This document shows positions 7,301-14,788 of a stretch of DNA of 15,613 nucleotides, one piece after another. Origin of the DNA: an uncultured Bacilli bacterium (GTDB lineage: Bacteria > Bacillota_I > Bacilli_A > RF39 > UBA660). The DNA is taken from assembly GCA_947628725.1 (NCBI GenBank), contig CANRAQ010000021.1:1-15613 (forward strand), read 5' to 3'. Below the pieces are notes generated by a model. That model ran no database searches, was not told where the DNA came from, and saw only the letters and a program-made list of their open reading frames with translations. The position numbers were made by a program, and so were the translations under genes. The first letter of the stretch is position 1, and every line of letters starts with the position of its first letter.

Positions 7301-8779
7301 ATGGATGATATAGCAATTTATTTTGAAAAGGTAGATTTGCCTTTAGATATGTGTATTTTGAGACCAGTAAATGTAGTAAAAGGGAAATATATAGCAAAAG
7401 ATAAATTTTTCTTAACTGAATATGGAGATTATCTTAGTAGTATCGATGATAGTTATGAGGTATTTAATAGTTCATATTTTGGACATCAGACAACACTAGA
7501 AAAACTTAAAAAAAGTTTTGGTGATAAAGAATATGTAGAATTACTTAATGACTATTTTTATTCATGTGCAGAATATTATTATTTAGGCTATTATGATGAT
7601 AAGTCTAGTAAACTTATAACTAGATATGTGCCACTTTCATATATAGAAAATTACGATTTAATGAGTAAAAAGAAGAAAGAGATTGGAATGCATTCTGATG
7701 AAAATCATAATAATAAATCTAAAATAATTGTAAAAAAGAATACTATAAATAATAAATCTAAAGTAACTGTAAAAAAATTGACTGAAAATAATAATTTAAA
7801 TAAAAATAAAGTAAATATTTCATTAGGTGAACTTAGAAGTGAAGTATCTAAAAAAATAATTGGGCAATTAGATGCTGTAAATGATGTTACAAGAGAAATA
7901 TATGTAAATCAAACATCACAAAATCCAAGAAATAGATCACATATTTTAATTGCAGGACCAACAGGTACTGGAAAGACAGAAATCGTATCAACAGTATGTG
8001 ATATTATAAATTTACCATTTTTCATAGCGGATGCTACTGCATATACTAAAGAAGGCTATGTTGGTAAAAGCCCATATTCAATGATAGATAGTTTAGTTGA
8101 AGCAGCAGGTGGTGATGTTGCTAAAGCGCAAAATGGTATATTAGTAATAGATGAAGTAGATAAAAAATTGACAACTAGTGATGATAAAGTATCAGGTATT
8201 GATGTTATTTATTCCTTAAATAAAATGATGGAAAGAGGAATAATTGAAACTGATAAATATTTATTCGACACCTCTAATTTAACTATTATATTTATGGGAG
8301 CATTTCAGGATTTGTTCGAATCTAAGTTAAAAGAGCGCAATAGAAAAATGGGATTTGCTAATTCTGAAACAATTTCACAAAAATTAAATGTAAATCTTAC
8401 TAGAGAGGATCTAGCTAAAAGCGGTATGCCAAGGGAGTTTATAGGTAGAATTGGTGATTTAACTCACACAAATCCATATACAGTAGAAGATTTAAAAAAC
8501 ATAATTCAAAAGTCTAGTATAAGTCCATTATTAATTCAAAAACAATATTTTAAAGATGCATTTAATATAGATATGATATGTACCGATGAATATATTACAG
8601 AAATAGCTAATATTGCTCATAAATTAGGTACAAATGCTAGATCACTTAAACCTATAATAAAAGAATCTTTAAAATATGCCATAGATTATGTTAGCGATAG
8701 AAAAGATGTTAAGAAACTTATATTGACAAAAGAAACTGCTCATGACAATAAAAAATACACTATTAACAAAAAAAGTTAA
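7301..8779 (+). CDS. ClpX-like AAA+ ATPase with a non-ClpX N-terminal region
   Basis: A 492-aa protein started at ATG 7301 behind a GGGGGG ribosome binding site. An in-frame TTG 15 nt upstream is part of that G-run and was rejected. Residues 1-120 form an unrecognised, Tyr- and Asp-rich domain without the four-Cys zinc module of ClpX. A Lys/Asn-rich linker (about 122-172) follows. The AAA+ module shows Walker A GPTGTGKT (219-226), the ClpX-like DATAYTKEGYVG with pore-loop motif GYVG (252-255), Walker B LVIDEVDK (D284, E285), a GAFQDLFE segment, an MGF tripeptide where ClpX has its ClpP-binding IGF-type loop, MPREFIGR (R383, arginine finger region) and sensor-2 NARSLK (R447). It probably unfolds or remodels proteins, perhaps feeding ClpP. 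It could instead be a protease-independent remodeller. The substrate is unknown. Confidence 0.85.
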   Translation: MDDIAIYFEKVDLPLDMCILRPVNVVKGKYIAKDKFFLTEYGDYLSSIDDSYEVFNSSYFGHQTTLEKLKKSFGDKEYVELLNDYFYSCAEYYYLGYYDDKSSKLITRYVPLSYIENYDLMSKKKKEIGMHSDENHNNKSKIIVKKNTINNKSKVTVKKLTENNNLNKNKVNISLGELRSEVSKKIIGQLDAVNDVTREIYVNQTSQNPRNRSHILIAGPTGTGKTEIVSTVCDIINLPFFIADATAYTKEGYVGKSPYSMIDSLVEAAGGDVAKAQNGILVIDEVDKKLTTSDDKVSGIDVIYSLNKMMERGIIETDKYLFDTSNLTIIFMGAFQDLFESKLKERNRKMGFANSETISQKLNVNLTREDLAKSGMPREFIGRIGDLTHTNPYTVEDLKNIIQKSSISPLLIQKQYFKDAFNIDMICTDEYITEIANIAHKLGTNARSLKPIIKESLKYAIDYVSDRKDVKKLILTKETAHDNKKYTINKKS

Positions 8780-8790
8780 TAGTTTTTTTT
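8759..8790 (+). terminator. Intrinsic terminator of the ClpX-like operon
   Basis: Perfect 9-bp stem ACTATTAAC / GTTAATAGT (8759-8767 and 8775-8783) around a loop of seven A, followed by seven T. The last codons and the TAA stop (8777-8779) of the ATPase gene lie inside the hairpin. Confidence 0.8.
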
Positions 8791-8804
8791 GTTTAAAAAA
8801 GGAT

Positions 8805-8831
8805 TTGATAAAGTTTTATAGTATATATAAT
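8805..8831 (+). promoter_or_regulatory. Possible promoter of the helicase gene
   Basis: TTGATA (8805-8810) and TATAAT (8826-8831) with a 15-nt spacer, shorter than ideal. Initiation here would give a leader of only about 7-10 nt before the ATG at 8845, with the ribosome binding site AGAGG at 8834-8838 close to or partly upstream of the transcript start. Confidence 0.4.
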
Positions 8832-8844
8832 ATAGAGGTTATAT

Positions 8845-10275
8845 ATGAACATAAAAAAAGAATTTAAAGAAAGTGATTATATTTTATCTAATATAAATGG
8901 ATATTCTTTAGATATAGACCAAAGAAAGGCAGTTATATCTGATAAAAAGGCTAGTTTAGTAGTCGCAGGTGCTGGAAGTGGTAAAAGCCTTACAATGATT
9001 GGTAAAATTAGATATCTAATAGAAAGAAAAAATATAAAAGAAAATGAAATTTTATGTATTTCATTTACAAAAGATGCTTCTAATAATTTAGAAAATAATA
9101 TTAAGAAAAATTATAATTACAATATAAAAGTTTATACATTTCATAAACTTTCTTTAGAATTTATAAAAAATAGTAACTATAATATATTTGATACAGATTT
9201 ATTAGAATATACAGTATCAGAATATTTTAATTCTATCATATATAATAATAAAGATATGATTTTAAATGTAAAAAAGATATTAAATAAAATAGATACCCCT
9301 TATTCATTTATAGTTAAATCTAAAGAGTTAGAATCATTAAAAAAGACTATAATAACATTTATAAATCTTTTTAAAACTAATAATTATAGTTTTAACCATT
9401 TTCTTAAAATTAAGAATAATAAAGAAATTATATCAATAATAATAGATATATATTATCTATATGAAGAGGAGTTAAAAAGTACTAATAGTATAGACTTTAA
9501 TGATATGATTAATCTAGCCATAGATTATGTTAAAAATAATAAAATACCAATGTATAAACATATAATAGTAGATGAATATCAAGATACTTCCTATATAAGA
9601 TATTTATTACTAAAAGCCATAATAGATAAAACTGGCGCAAAATTAACATGTGTAGGCGATGATTATCAATCTATATATAGATTTAATGGTTGCGATATCA
9701 ATATGTTTTTAGATTTTAAAAAATTATTCAAAGGTTCTAAAATATATAAAATAAAAAATACATATAGAAATAGTCAGGAATTAATAGATGTAGCAGGTTC
9801 ATTTATAATGAAAAATAAAAGACAACTTTATAAAAAACTAATAAGTTCTAAGCATATACCTAAGCCTATAAAAATATATTATGGTAATAATATCGATAAA
9901 ATAATTAATAATATTAATGATGATGATATATTTATACTAGGTAGGAACAATAATGATATAAAAAAATATAAATTAAGTAGTAATGTTAAATTTTTAACTG
10001 TACATGCTTCTAAAGGATTAGAAGCGGGACATGTCATAGTTTTAAATTTAACTGATAATATATTAGGATTTCCAAATAAAATTGTAGATCCTAAAATCTT
10101 AAAATACATAGGAAACATATACGATAGATATGAGTATGAAGAAGAAAGGAGACTTTTTTATGTTGCTTTAACCAGAACTAAAAATGAAGTTTATTTAGTA
10201 TCAGATAAAAATAATAAATCGGTATTTATAAAGGAATTAGAAAAAGATTATAGTAAATATATAGATTACATTTAG
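8845..10275 (+). CDS. Compact UvrD/Rep-type SF1 DNA helicase
   Basis: A 476-aa ATP-dependent 3'-5' type helicase with the full motif set in order: Q motif (LDIDQRKAV), motif I AGAGSGKS (41-48), Ia (CISFTKDA), Ib (VYTFHKLS), II VDEYQDT (D243, E244), III (CVGDDYQSIYRFNG), IV (NTYRNSQEL), V (TVHASKGLEAGHVI) and VI RRLFYVALTRTK (435-446). Typical UvrD/PcrA/Rep proteins have roughly 650-750 residues, so the 1B and especially 2B subdomains are much reduced here. No nuclease domain is visible. The cytoplasmic role is probably DNA repair or replication restart, or defence against mobile DNA, but the context does not decide. It lies alone between two terminated units, behind AGAGG and ATG 8845. No terminator follows directly. 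Confidence 0.88.
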   Translation: MNIKKEFKESDYILSNINGYSLDIDQRKAVISDKKASLVVAGAGSGKSLTMIGKIRYLIERKNIKENEILCISFTKDASNNLENNIKKNYNYNIKVYTFHKLSLEFIKNSNYNIFDTDLLEYTVSEYFNSIIYNNKDMILNVKKILNKIDTPYSFIVKSKELESLKKTIITFINLFKTNNYSFNHFLKIKNNKEIISIIIDIYYLYEEELKSTNSIDFNDMINLAIDYVKNNKIPMYKHIIVDEYQDTSYIRYLLLKAIIDKTGAKLTCVGDDYQSIYRFNGCDINMFLDFKKLFKGSKIYKIKNTYRNSQELIDVAGSFIMKNKRQLYKKLISSKHIPKPIKIYYGNNIDKIINNINDDDIFILGRNNNDIKKYKLSSNVKFLTVHASKGLEAGHVIVLNLTDNILGFPNKIVDPKILKYIGNIYDRYEYEEERRLFYVALTRTKNEVYLVSDKNNKSVFIKELEKDYSKYIDYI

Positions 10276-10420
10276 TTTACATTTATAAATATAAGACTAT
10301 AATTTTGCAATAAAATTACTAATTTGTGGTAATTTATGCCAATTTATTTTATCAATTTGACATACTGTTAGATTTTTGTTATGATAAATATGCTTCTTTA
10401 AAAAGAGTAGAGGTGTTAAA
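10276..10420 (+). other. Intergenic region before the hydrolase gene
   Basis: Holds a 7-bp inverted repeat, AAATTAC / GTAATTT (10313-10319 and 10329-10335), about 20 nt upstream of the hydrolase -35 box, a possible operator. No terminator for the helicase gene is visible, so read-through into the hydrolase gene is possible. Confidence 0.4.
10357..10385 (+). promoter_or_regulatory. Promoter of the hydrolase gene
   Basis: Consensus TTGACA (10357-10362), a 17-nt spacer, then TATGAT (10380-10385) with a TGT extension. It is the closest match to sigma-A consensus at -35 in the window. Confidence 0.8.
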
Positions 10421-11032
10421 GTGAATTTAAAGAAAAAAACTGCAGAGATGGTTATACTGCTATCAGTTTTAGCGCTAGACTTATTTTTGTTTGGTTTTAA
10501 TCTAAATAATATGGAAGATAAAAAACAACCAGATGAAAATAATATAGTTTCTGTTAGTGTTATAAACGCTACTGCAAATATCATAAATGCTAATAATATA
10601 CAAAAATCTAATTTACAACCAGAAATAGTATATGATGGATTAACACTAGATGAATTAACAAATAAATTAAATAAATCACTTAATTCTACAATAGCAGGAA
10701 AAGGTAATTTAATAGCATCATATTCATTAGAAAAAGGTGTAGATCCATATATGGCAGAAGCAATTATATTACAAGAAACTGGTTGCAAATGGGATTGTAG
10801 TTATCTAGTTAAAAGTTGTAACAATGTAGGAGGACAAAAAGGTAGTGGCTGTGGTGGTTATAGTTACTTCCCATCCTTAGATGAAGGTATAAAAGCATTT
10901 ATAGATAATTTATATAATAACTATGTAAGTTTAGGATTAACAACTCCAGAACAAATAAATCCAAAATATGCGGAAAGTACTTTATGGGCTGTTAATGTAA
11001 ATTCATATATAGATATTATTAAAGCACAATAG
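10421..11032 (+). CDS. Membrane-anchored lysozyme-like peptidoglycan hydrolase
   Basis: A 203-aa protein starting at GTG 10421 behind AGAGGTG (10409-10415). An N-terminal helix (about 9-28) acts as signal anchor or signal peptide. An Asn-rich linker precedes a C-terminal lysozyme-like / glucosaminidase-type domain (about 88-203). It contains LIASYSLEKGVDPYMAEAIILQETG, with E119 as the likely catalytic acid, the NNVGGQKG turn and the helix LDEGIKAFIDNLYNNY, all typical of bacterial cell-wall glycosidases. Four cysteines cluster in GCKWDCSYLVKSCNN and GSGCGG and may form disulfides outside the cell. The probable role is local glycan cleavage for growth or for insertion of envelope structures. 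It has its own promoter and terminator. Exact bond specificity is not determined. Confidence 0.7.
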   Translation: MNLKKKTAEMVILLSVLALDLFLFGFNLNNMEDKKQPDENNIVSVSVINATANIINANNIQKSNLQPEIVYDGLTLDELTNKLNKSLNSTIAGKGNLIASYSLEKGVDPYMAEAIILQETGCKWDCSYLVKSCNNVGGQKGSGCGGYSYFPSLDEGIKAFIDNLYNNYVSLGLTTPEQINPKYAESTLWAVNVNSYIDIIKAQ

Positions 11033-11042
11033 TGCTTTTTTT
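11021..11042 (+). terminator. Intrinsic terminator of the hydrolase gene
   Basis: Stem AAAGCAC / GTGCTTT (11021-11027 and 11032-11038) with loop AATA, followed by further T. The TAG stop (11030-11032) sits in the loop and first base of the right arm. Confidence 0.8.
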
Positions 11043-11190
11043 ATTGCATTATTGCATTATTACTTTACTTTCTTTACTATTAAATGGTTATCAAAAAGCA
11101 CTCTTAAATATATTATCATGCAAAAATGGTACATTATTAGTGTGAAATTTATTGCAAAATAGCAAAAATAGTATAGTTTTTGTCAAAATT
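11043..11190 (+). other. Non-coding spacer after the hydrolase terminator
   Basis: AT-rich, no convincing gene on either strand. It opens with a short tandem ATTGCATT duplication (11043-11058). AAAAAGCACT at 11093-11102 is an exact reverse complement of AGTGCTTTTT (11031-11040) in the preceding terminator, so the two could pair as an alternative hairpin. Confidence 0.5.
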
Positions 11191-11191
11191 A

Positions 11192-11200
11192 TGTTATAAT
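11192..11200 (+). promoter_or_regulatory. Extended -10 promoter element before the envelope operon
   Basis: TGTTATAAT with a good extended -10. No good -35 box lies 16-18 nt upstream (TATAGT at the expected place), so initiation would rely on the TG extension. It is the only promoter candidate seen between the hydrolase terminator and the five-gene operon. Confidence 0.55.
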
Positions 11201-11206
11201 TAGTAA

Positions 11207-11533
11207 GAATAGGAGTGATTAAGTGTGATAAGTAGAAGAATGCTCAACAATGGATTTGTCGTATTTATAGTATAAATTTATAAATTATAAAACTTTCGTT
11301 AATTAAAAACTTTTTTAAATTAAGATTATGTGTTTTAAATTTCAATTTATACACTGACTTGTGCTTTGCTTAAATTTTTGTGAGAGAGGAGGGCAAAAAA
11401 TTTACTTAAAATAATTACATGTCAATAAGAATTCTTGTTTCAAACCTTTAAGCACATTAATCCACTTATTCTTAATGAATTAATATTAAAAAATAATGCA
11501 AAGACATTATTAATCAAAAATGGGAGGAAAAAT
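11207..11533 (+). ncRNA. Candidate structured leader RNA of the envelope operon
   Basis: About 330 nt of predicted leader without a clear gene. Three nested pairings are visible. GTATAAATT (11269-11277) pairs with AATTTATAC (11344-11352), with further A/U pairing inward and an inner TTAATT / AATTAA hairpin. TGTGCTT (11360-11366) pairs with AAGCACA (11449-11455). AAATTTTTG (11372-11380) pairs with CAAAAAATTT (11394-11403), which places a strong AGGAGGG sequence (11387-11393) in the loop. That AGGAGGG precedes no plausible gene start. It matches no riboswitch class I recognise. AT-richness raises the risk of chance pairing. Confidence 0.3.
11225..11275 (+). CDS. Possible 16-aa leader peptide
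   Basis: AGGAG (11211-11215) and a GTG at 11225 open a frame encoding MISRRMLNNGFVVFIV followed by TAA. It lies at the 5' end of the long leader. A basic start and hydrophobic end fit a leader or small membrane peptide, but a frame this short easily arises by chance. Confidence 0.2.
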   Translation: MISRRMLNNGFVVFIV

Positions 11534-11698
11534 ATGAGATTTATTAAAACTGAAACAGGATTAACTAATTTAAAAACAAATGGAAATACTTCGATAAGTA
11601 ATCAGAGATTAGGTAATCAATTATTAAATTCGTTAGTGAATGAAAATTCAAATGACAGTTTAGTCAAATATATTACAAGTCAGAAGGTGAAAAAATAA
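11534..11698 (+). CDS. 54-aa small protein, first gene of the envelope operon
   Basis: ATG 11534 lies 6 nt after GGGAGG (11522-11527). The frame is open upstream to a TTG at 11435, but that part lacks a ribosome binding site at suitable distance and looks like non-coding leader. The product MRFIKTETGLTNLKTNG... is polar, rich in Asn, Ser and Leu, with no membrane segment or cysteine. No family is recognised. Its TAA overlaps the ATG of the next gene by one base (TAATG), a strong sign of translational coupling, and this is the best evidence that it is a real gene. Confidence 0.6.
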   Translation: MRFIKTETGLTNLKTNGNTSISNQRLGNQLLNSLVNENSNDSLVKYITSQKVKK

Positions 11699-12534
11699 TG
11701 AATTGTACAAACTGTGGAACATATAACAACCCACAATCAAAATTTTGTGTTAAATGTGGCAATGTTTTAAATGGTAATAATTTAAATCAAAATATTAATA
11801 TACAACAAAACCATCAACAACAAATGCAACCTCAAATGCAACCTCAAATGCAACAAACTGTTAGTGAAAATACATCACATTTAAATTATTTTATGTATTT
11901 AATTACAATATTAGTAAAACCATTTAAATGCTATAGCGACAATGAAAGCAAATTAAATAATGGTAAAACTTCTATCATTTTAACATTAATAGTTACAGTA
12001 GTAATGACATTAGCAAGTTTGATTCAAACAATTATACCTACTGTAAGAGTTGCAAGTTATAATTGGACAGAAGGCTATACTTATTCATGGCAATGGGACA
12101 ATTTAAAAAATATAAAGTGGGTAGAGGTTATTGGAAAAAACTTTTTAATCTATGTTGGTGTTATTTTAGCAGTTACTATTGTTTTCTATTTAGGAAGTTT
12201 AATAGTAAAAAAAGAATTGAGTTTTATTAAATCGTTATCAATATCAACTACTTCTGTAATTCCAGCAGTATGTGGTGCAATGATTTTATCTCCAATTCTT
12301 GGCATGATTTGGAGCCCATTAAGCATGGTGTTTACAATTATTGGTCTTGTATATTCCCTAATAATTTTGTATGAGTTTATGAATAAAGAATTAAATTTAG
12401 AAAAGGATAAAAAGATATATTTCAATCTTGTATGTTTTGGAATTCTTATTATTGCAGGATATTATGCCTATATGAAATTAGTAATGAGTTCAGTAACAAG
12501 TGGATTGAATAATCTTATGGATTTATTTAAATAA
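11698..12534 (+). CDS. Zinc-ribbon, Gln-rich, Yip1-like membrane protein
   Basis: A 278-aa protein. A zinc ribbon at the extreme N-terminus (CTNCG with C3/C6 and CVKCG with C17/C20) is followed by an Asn/Gln-rich linker (about 24-60) containing QMQP repeats. About five transmembrane helices follow (roughly 93-115, 148-170, 178-198, 204-228 and 241-262). The arrangement resembles bacterial zinc-ribbon/Yip1-type membrane proteins of unknown function. The ribbon is probably cytoplasmic and may bind a partner protein. Translation is coupled to the 54-aa gene by a one-base overlap, and the next gene starts 2 nt after its stop. The third gene after it has the mirror-image layout, with its zinc ribbon at the C-terminus. 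Confidence 0.75.
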   Translation: MNCTNCGTYNNPQSKFCVKCGNVLNGNNLNQNINIQQNHQQQMQPQMQPQMQQTVSENTSHLNYFMYLITILVKPFKCYSDNESKLNNGKTSIILTLIVTVVMTLASLIQTIIPTVRVASYNWTEGYTYSWQWDNLKNIKWVEVIGKNFLIYVGVILAVTIVFYLGSLIVKKELSFIKSLSISTTSVIPAVCGAMILSPILGMIWSPLSMVFTIIGLVYSLIILYEFMNKELNLEKDKKIYFNLVCFGILIIAGYYAYMKLVMSSVTSGLNNLMDLFK

Positions 12535-12536
12535 TT

Positions 12537-14096
12537 ATGTATAATAATGGAAATTTAAATCAAAATAATGGGAATATACCAACTAATATGGATTTGAACT
12601 ATAATAGCAGTTCAAATGTAAATTATAATAATCAAAATCAAAACAATAGTTATATAAACAATAATTTTTCAAATAATCAAATAACAAATAATGTAACTAA
12701 TAATAAATCAAAAAAGAAATTATTACTTTTAATTGCTGGAATTTTAATATTAGTAATAGCAATAGTTATATTTGCTACTTATAAATTTTTTGGAAACAAA
12801 AATTCGGAAATAAATGAAATATTTAGTGATTCCGTTTTAATTAGAGTAAAAAAAGATGATAAATATGGATATATAAATTTAGATGGAAAATTTGTCTTAG
12901 AACCAATTTACATAAAAGCAACAGCTTTTCAAGGAAATTATGCTGTGGTAAAAACTGTGGTTAATGAAGAAGGAATAAATGGTGAAATATATCAATTAAT
13001 TGATAAAGAAGGAAATGCTAGAGCCCAAGCAAAGTATGATAGTGATATTAAATATATTTCTGAGTATGATATTTGGATAATTAACGATCAACTGTATAAT
13101 AGTTCGTTAAAAAAATTATCTTCTGACAATGTTAAAGTTGAATATGAAAAATATGGATATTTAAAGTGGGAAGATATAAATAAAAAATCAGCAGGTATAA
13201 TGGATACATCTGGTAAAGTTACTTATACTTATAATTATCAAAGTGGTGAATATTATTTTTCAGTGACCCCATCATATACAGCTCCAACATTAACGGAAAG
13301 ATATTGTATCACAAATATTAATAATGAAAAATATGGAATTGTTAATTGTGACACTGGTAAAGTAGTTTACGATTATACAAAAAATCATATTTCAGATGAA
13401 TATGATAACATGTTTGAAGTTTCTAAACGCAATCCTTGGGAATTTTTAACTTTAATGTATGTTCAAAACAATAAAATAGCATACCAAACTAATAGCAAAA
13501 ATGTGGATTTAGATTATTTTTCTTCAGGGTATGTACAAATTTATGATACAGATAAGGATTATAGTAATAGATATTCTTATCTAGATGTTAAAACCGGTAA
13601 CATTTCATCATCTCAACCTTCAAGTGATAATAGCAATATAAATTTAAATGAATGGGAAACTCTAACTGGAATAACTACAAAAAGTTGTAATAATGGCTAT
13701 GGTTTAGTAAAAGGTGAAGAAGAAATTTTACCTTGTGAATGGTATAGCATTGACTATTTTGATACTTTATTATATCAGTATTTAATATCTAAAGGAAAAA
13801 ATTATGTTATTACTAGAAAAAATAATAAAACTTATATAGTCGACTTAAAGAATGGAAAAGTTGTTGAAGAATTTAATACTTTAAATGTACATAAAGATGG
13901 AACAAGTACATTCATTTACTATAATGATTCTTCCACAAATGACAAAATTATTTATAATCTTGTTACTGGAAGAACAATGAAAACTACTACTAATAATAGT
14001 TTAAGTGTTTACCCAAATTATATAACAATTAAGGAAAATAATAAGAGAAATTATTATAATATGGATTTAAAATTAATATATACAGAGGAGGTATAA
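12537..14096 (+). CDS. Single-pass membrane protein with WG-like repeats
   Basis: A 519-aa protein. Residues 1-57 are strongly Asn-rich, a low-complexity tail. A Lys cluster (KSKKK) and a transmembrane helix (about 61-84) follow, placing the large C-terminal part outside the cell. That part contains segments like WG repeats: DDKYGYINLDGKFVLEPIY, EKYGIVNCDTGKVVYDY and GYGLVKGEEEILPCEWYSI. These suggest a beta-rich repeat fold used for binding. No catalytic motif is seen. The start ATG lies 2 nt after the previous stop without a visible ribosome binding site, so translation probably depends on reinitiation. It probably works with the flanking membrane proteins. Confidence 0.7.
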   Translation: MYNNGNLNQNNGNIPTNMDLNYNSSSNVNYNNQNQNNSYINNNFSNNQITNNVTNNKSKKKLLLLIAGILILVIAIVIFATYKFFGNKNSEINEIFSDSVLIRVKKDDKYGYINLDGKFVLEPIYIKATAFQGNYAVVKTVVNEEGINGEIYQLIDKEGNARAQAKYDSDIKYISEYDIWIINDQLYNSSLKKLSSDNVKVEYEKYGYLKWEDINKKSAGIMDTSGKVTYTYNYQSGEYYFSVTPSYTAPTLTERYCITNINNEKYGIVNCDTGKVVYDYTKNHISDEYDNMFEVSKRNPWEFLTLMYVQNNKIAYQTNSKNVDLDYFSSGYVQIYDTDKDYSNRYSYLDVKTGNISSSQPSSDNSNINLNEWETLTGITTKSCNNGYGLVKGEEEILPCEWYSIDYFDTLLYQYLISKGKNYVITRKNNKTYIVDLKNGKVVEEFNTLNVHKDGTSTFIYYNDSSTNDKIIYNLVTGRTMKTTTNNSLSVYPNYITIKENNKRNYYNMDLKLIYTEEV

Positions 14097-14097
14097 T

Positions 14098-14787
14098 ATG
14101 AAATTTATAAGGCAAAAGAGATTATTAGCTTTGATAGGCATAATTACACTTATTTTAGGTATAATATTACCATATTTGACTTTTTCATTCCTTGGATATT
14201 CTCAATCAATATCTCTATGGAAATATTGGGAAGGAAAAGTAATTTTAGTTTTAACAGTAGCAAATGCACTATTTATATTTAAGGATTATATTCAAAAATA
14301 TATTCCTAAATTATTTTCAACAAATCTTGGCACAAAAATAGCCAATGTAACAAATCCTAAAATTTCTTTAATACCTACAATTTTAGTAGTAGGATTCGTT
14401 ATTTATTTAAATACAAAATTTGATTTTAATGGAGAATATTTAAAAAATGGAATTGGATTTTATTTATTATGGTTAGGAATTATATGTTTAGTAGCACATG
14501 CAATAATATATAAAAAACCAACTGAAGAACAAGTTAATTCTAACACACAAACACAAATGCAACAACCAGCTCAAGCGCAAATGCAACAACCAGTTCAAGC
14601 GCAAATGCAACAACCAACACAAACACAAATGCAACAACCAACACAACCTCAAATGCAACAACCAACACAAACTCAAATGCAGCAACCAGTTCAAAATGGA
14701 GTGGTAAATAAAAAATTCTGCCCAAATTGTGGAAATCAATTAGATGAAACAGCAACACAATGTTTCATGTGTGGGAGTAAATTTTAA
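14098..14787 (+). CDS. Four-helix membrane protein with Gln repeats and C-terminal zinc ribbon
   Basis: A 229-aa protein with about four transmembrane helices (roughly 8-30, 45-62, 88-106 and 119-138), then a cytoplasmic tail. The tail has six tandem octapeptides of the type QTQMQQPT (residues 151-198) and a C-terminal zinc ribbon (CPNC, C208/C211; CFMC, C222/C225). The layout is the mirror image of the zinc-ribbon protein encoded first in this membrane-protein series. AGAGGAGG (14083-14090) lies within the end of the previous gene, and the ATG follows its stop after 1 nt. The function is unknown. The spacer repeats suggest a flexible arm that presents the ribbon to a partner. Confidence 0.75.
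   Translation: MKFIRQKRLLALIGIITLILGIILPYLTFSFLGYSQSISLWKYWEGKVILVLTVANALFIFKDYIQKYIPKLFSTNLGTKIANVTNPKISLIPTILVVGFVIYLNTKFDFNGEYLKNGIGFYLLWLGIICLVAHAIIYKKPTEEQVNSNTQTQMQQPAQAQMQQPVQAQMQQPTQTQMQQPTQPQMQQPTQTQMQQPVQNGVVNKKFCPNCGNQLDETATQCFMCGSKF
14548..14691 (+). repeat. Six tandem 24-nt repeats encoding QTQMQQPx
   Basis: Six in-register 24-nt units around the core CAAATGCAACAACCA (one with GCAGCAACC) encode QTQMQQPA, QAQMQQPV, QAQMQQPT, QTQMQQPT, QPQMQQPT and QTQMQQPV. The unit length is a multiple of three, so gain or loss of units keeps the frame. On the opposite strand the repeat yields a spurious open frame. Confidence 0.9.
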
Positions 14788-14788
14788 T

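Noticed and set aside
10297..10788. 163-aa minus-strand open frame opposite the hydrolase
   Set aside because: It overlaps a well-supported + strand gene with promoter, ribosome binding site and terminator, and shows no recognisable domain.
11435..11533. Upstream extension of the 54-aa gene to a TTG start
   Set aside because: No ribosome binding site at suitable spacing before the TTG, whereas ATG 11534 has GGGAGG at an ideal distance.
14548..14691. Short regular repeats that could suggest a CRISPR array
   Set aside because: The 24-nt units are directly adjacent with no unique spacers and encode an in-frame octapeptide.
14488..14758. Two overlapping minus-strand frames with repetitive Leu/Trp/His or Val/Ala/Phe sequence
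   Set aside because: Products of the 24-nt Gln-repeat read backwards; low complexity explains the lack of stops.
14744..14788. Upstream ATG start for the lipoprotein
   Set aside because: It would add 15 polar residues before a canonical lipoprotein signal peptide and overlap the zinc-ribbon codons. ATG 14789 fits better.
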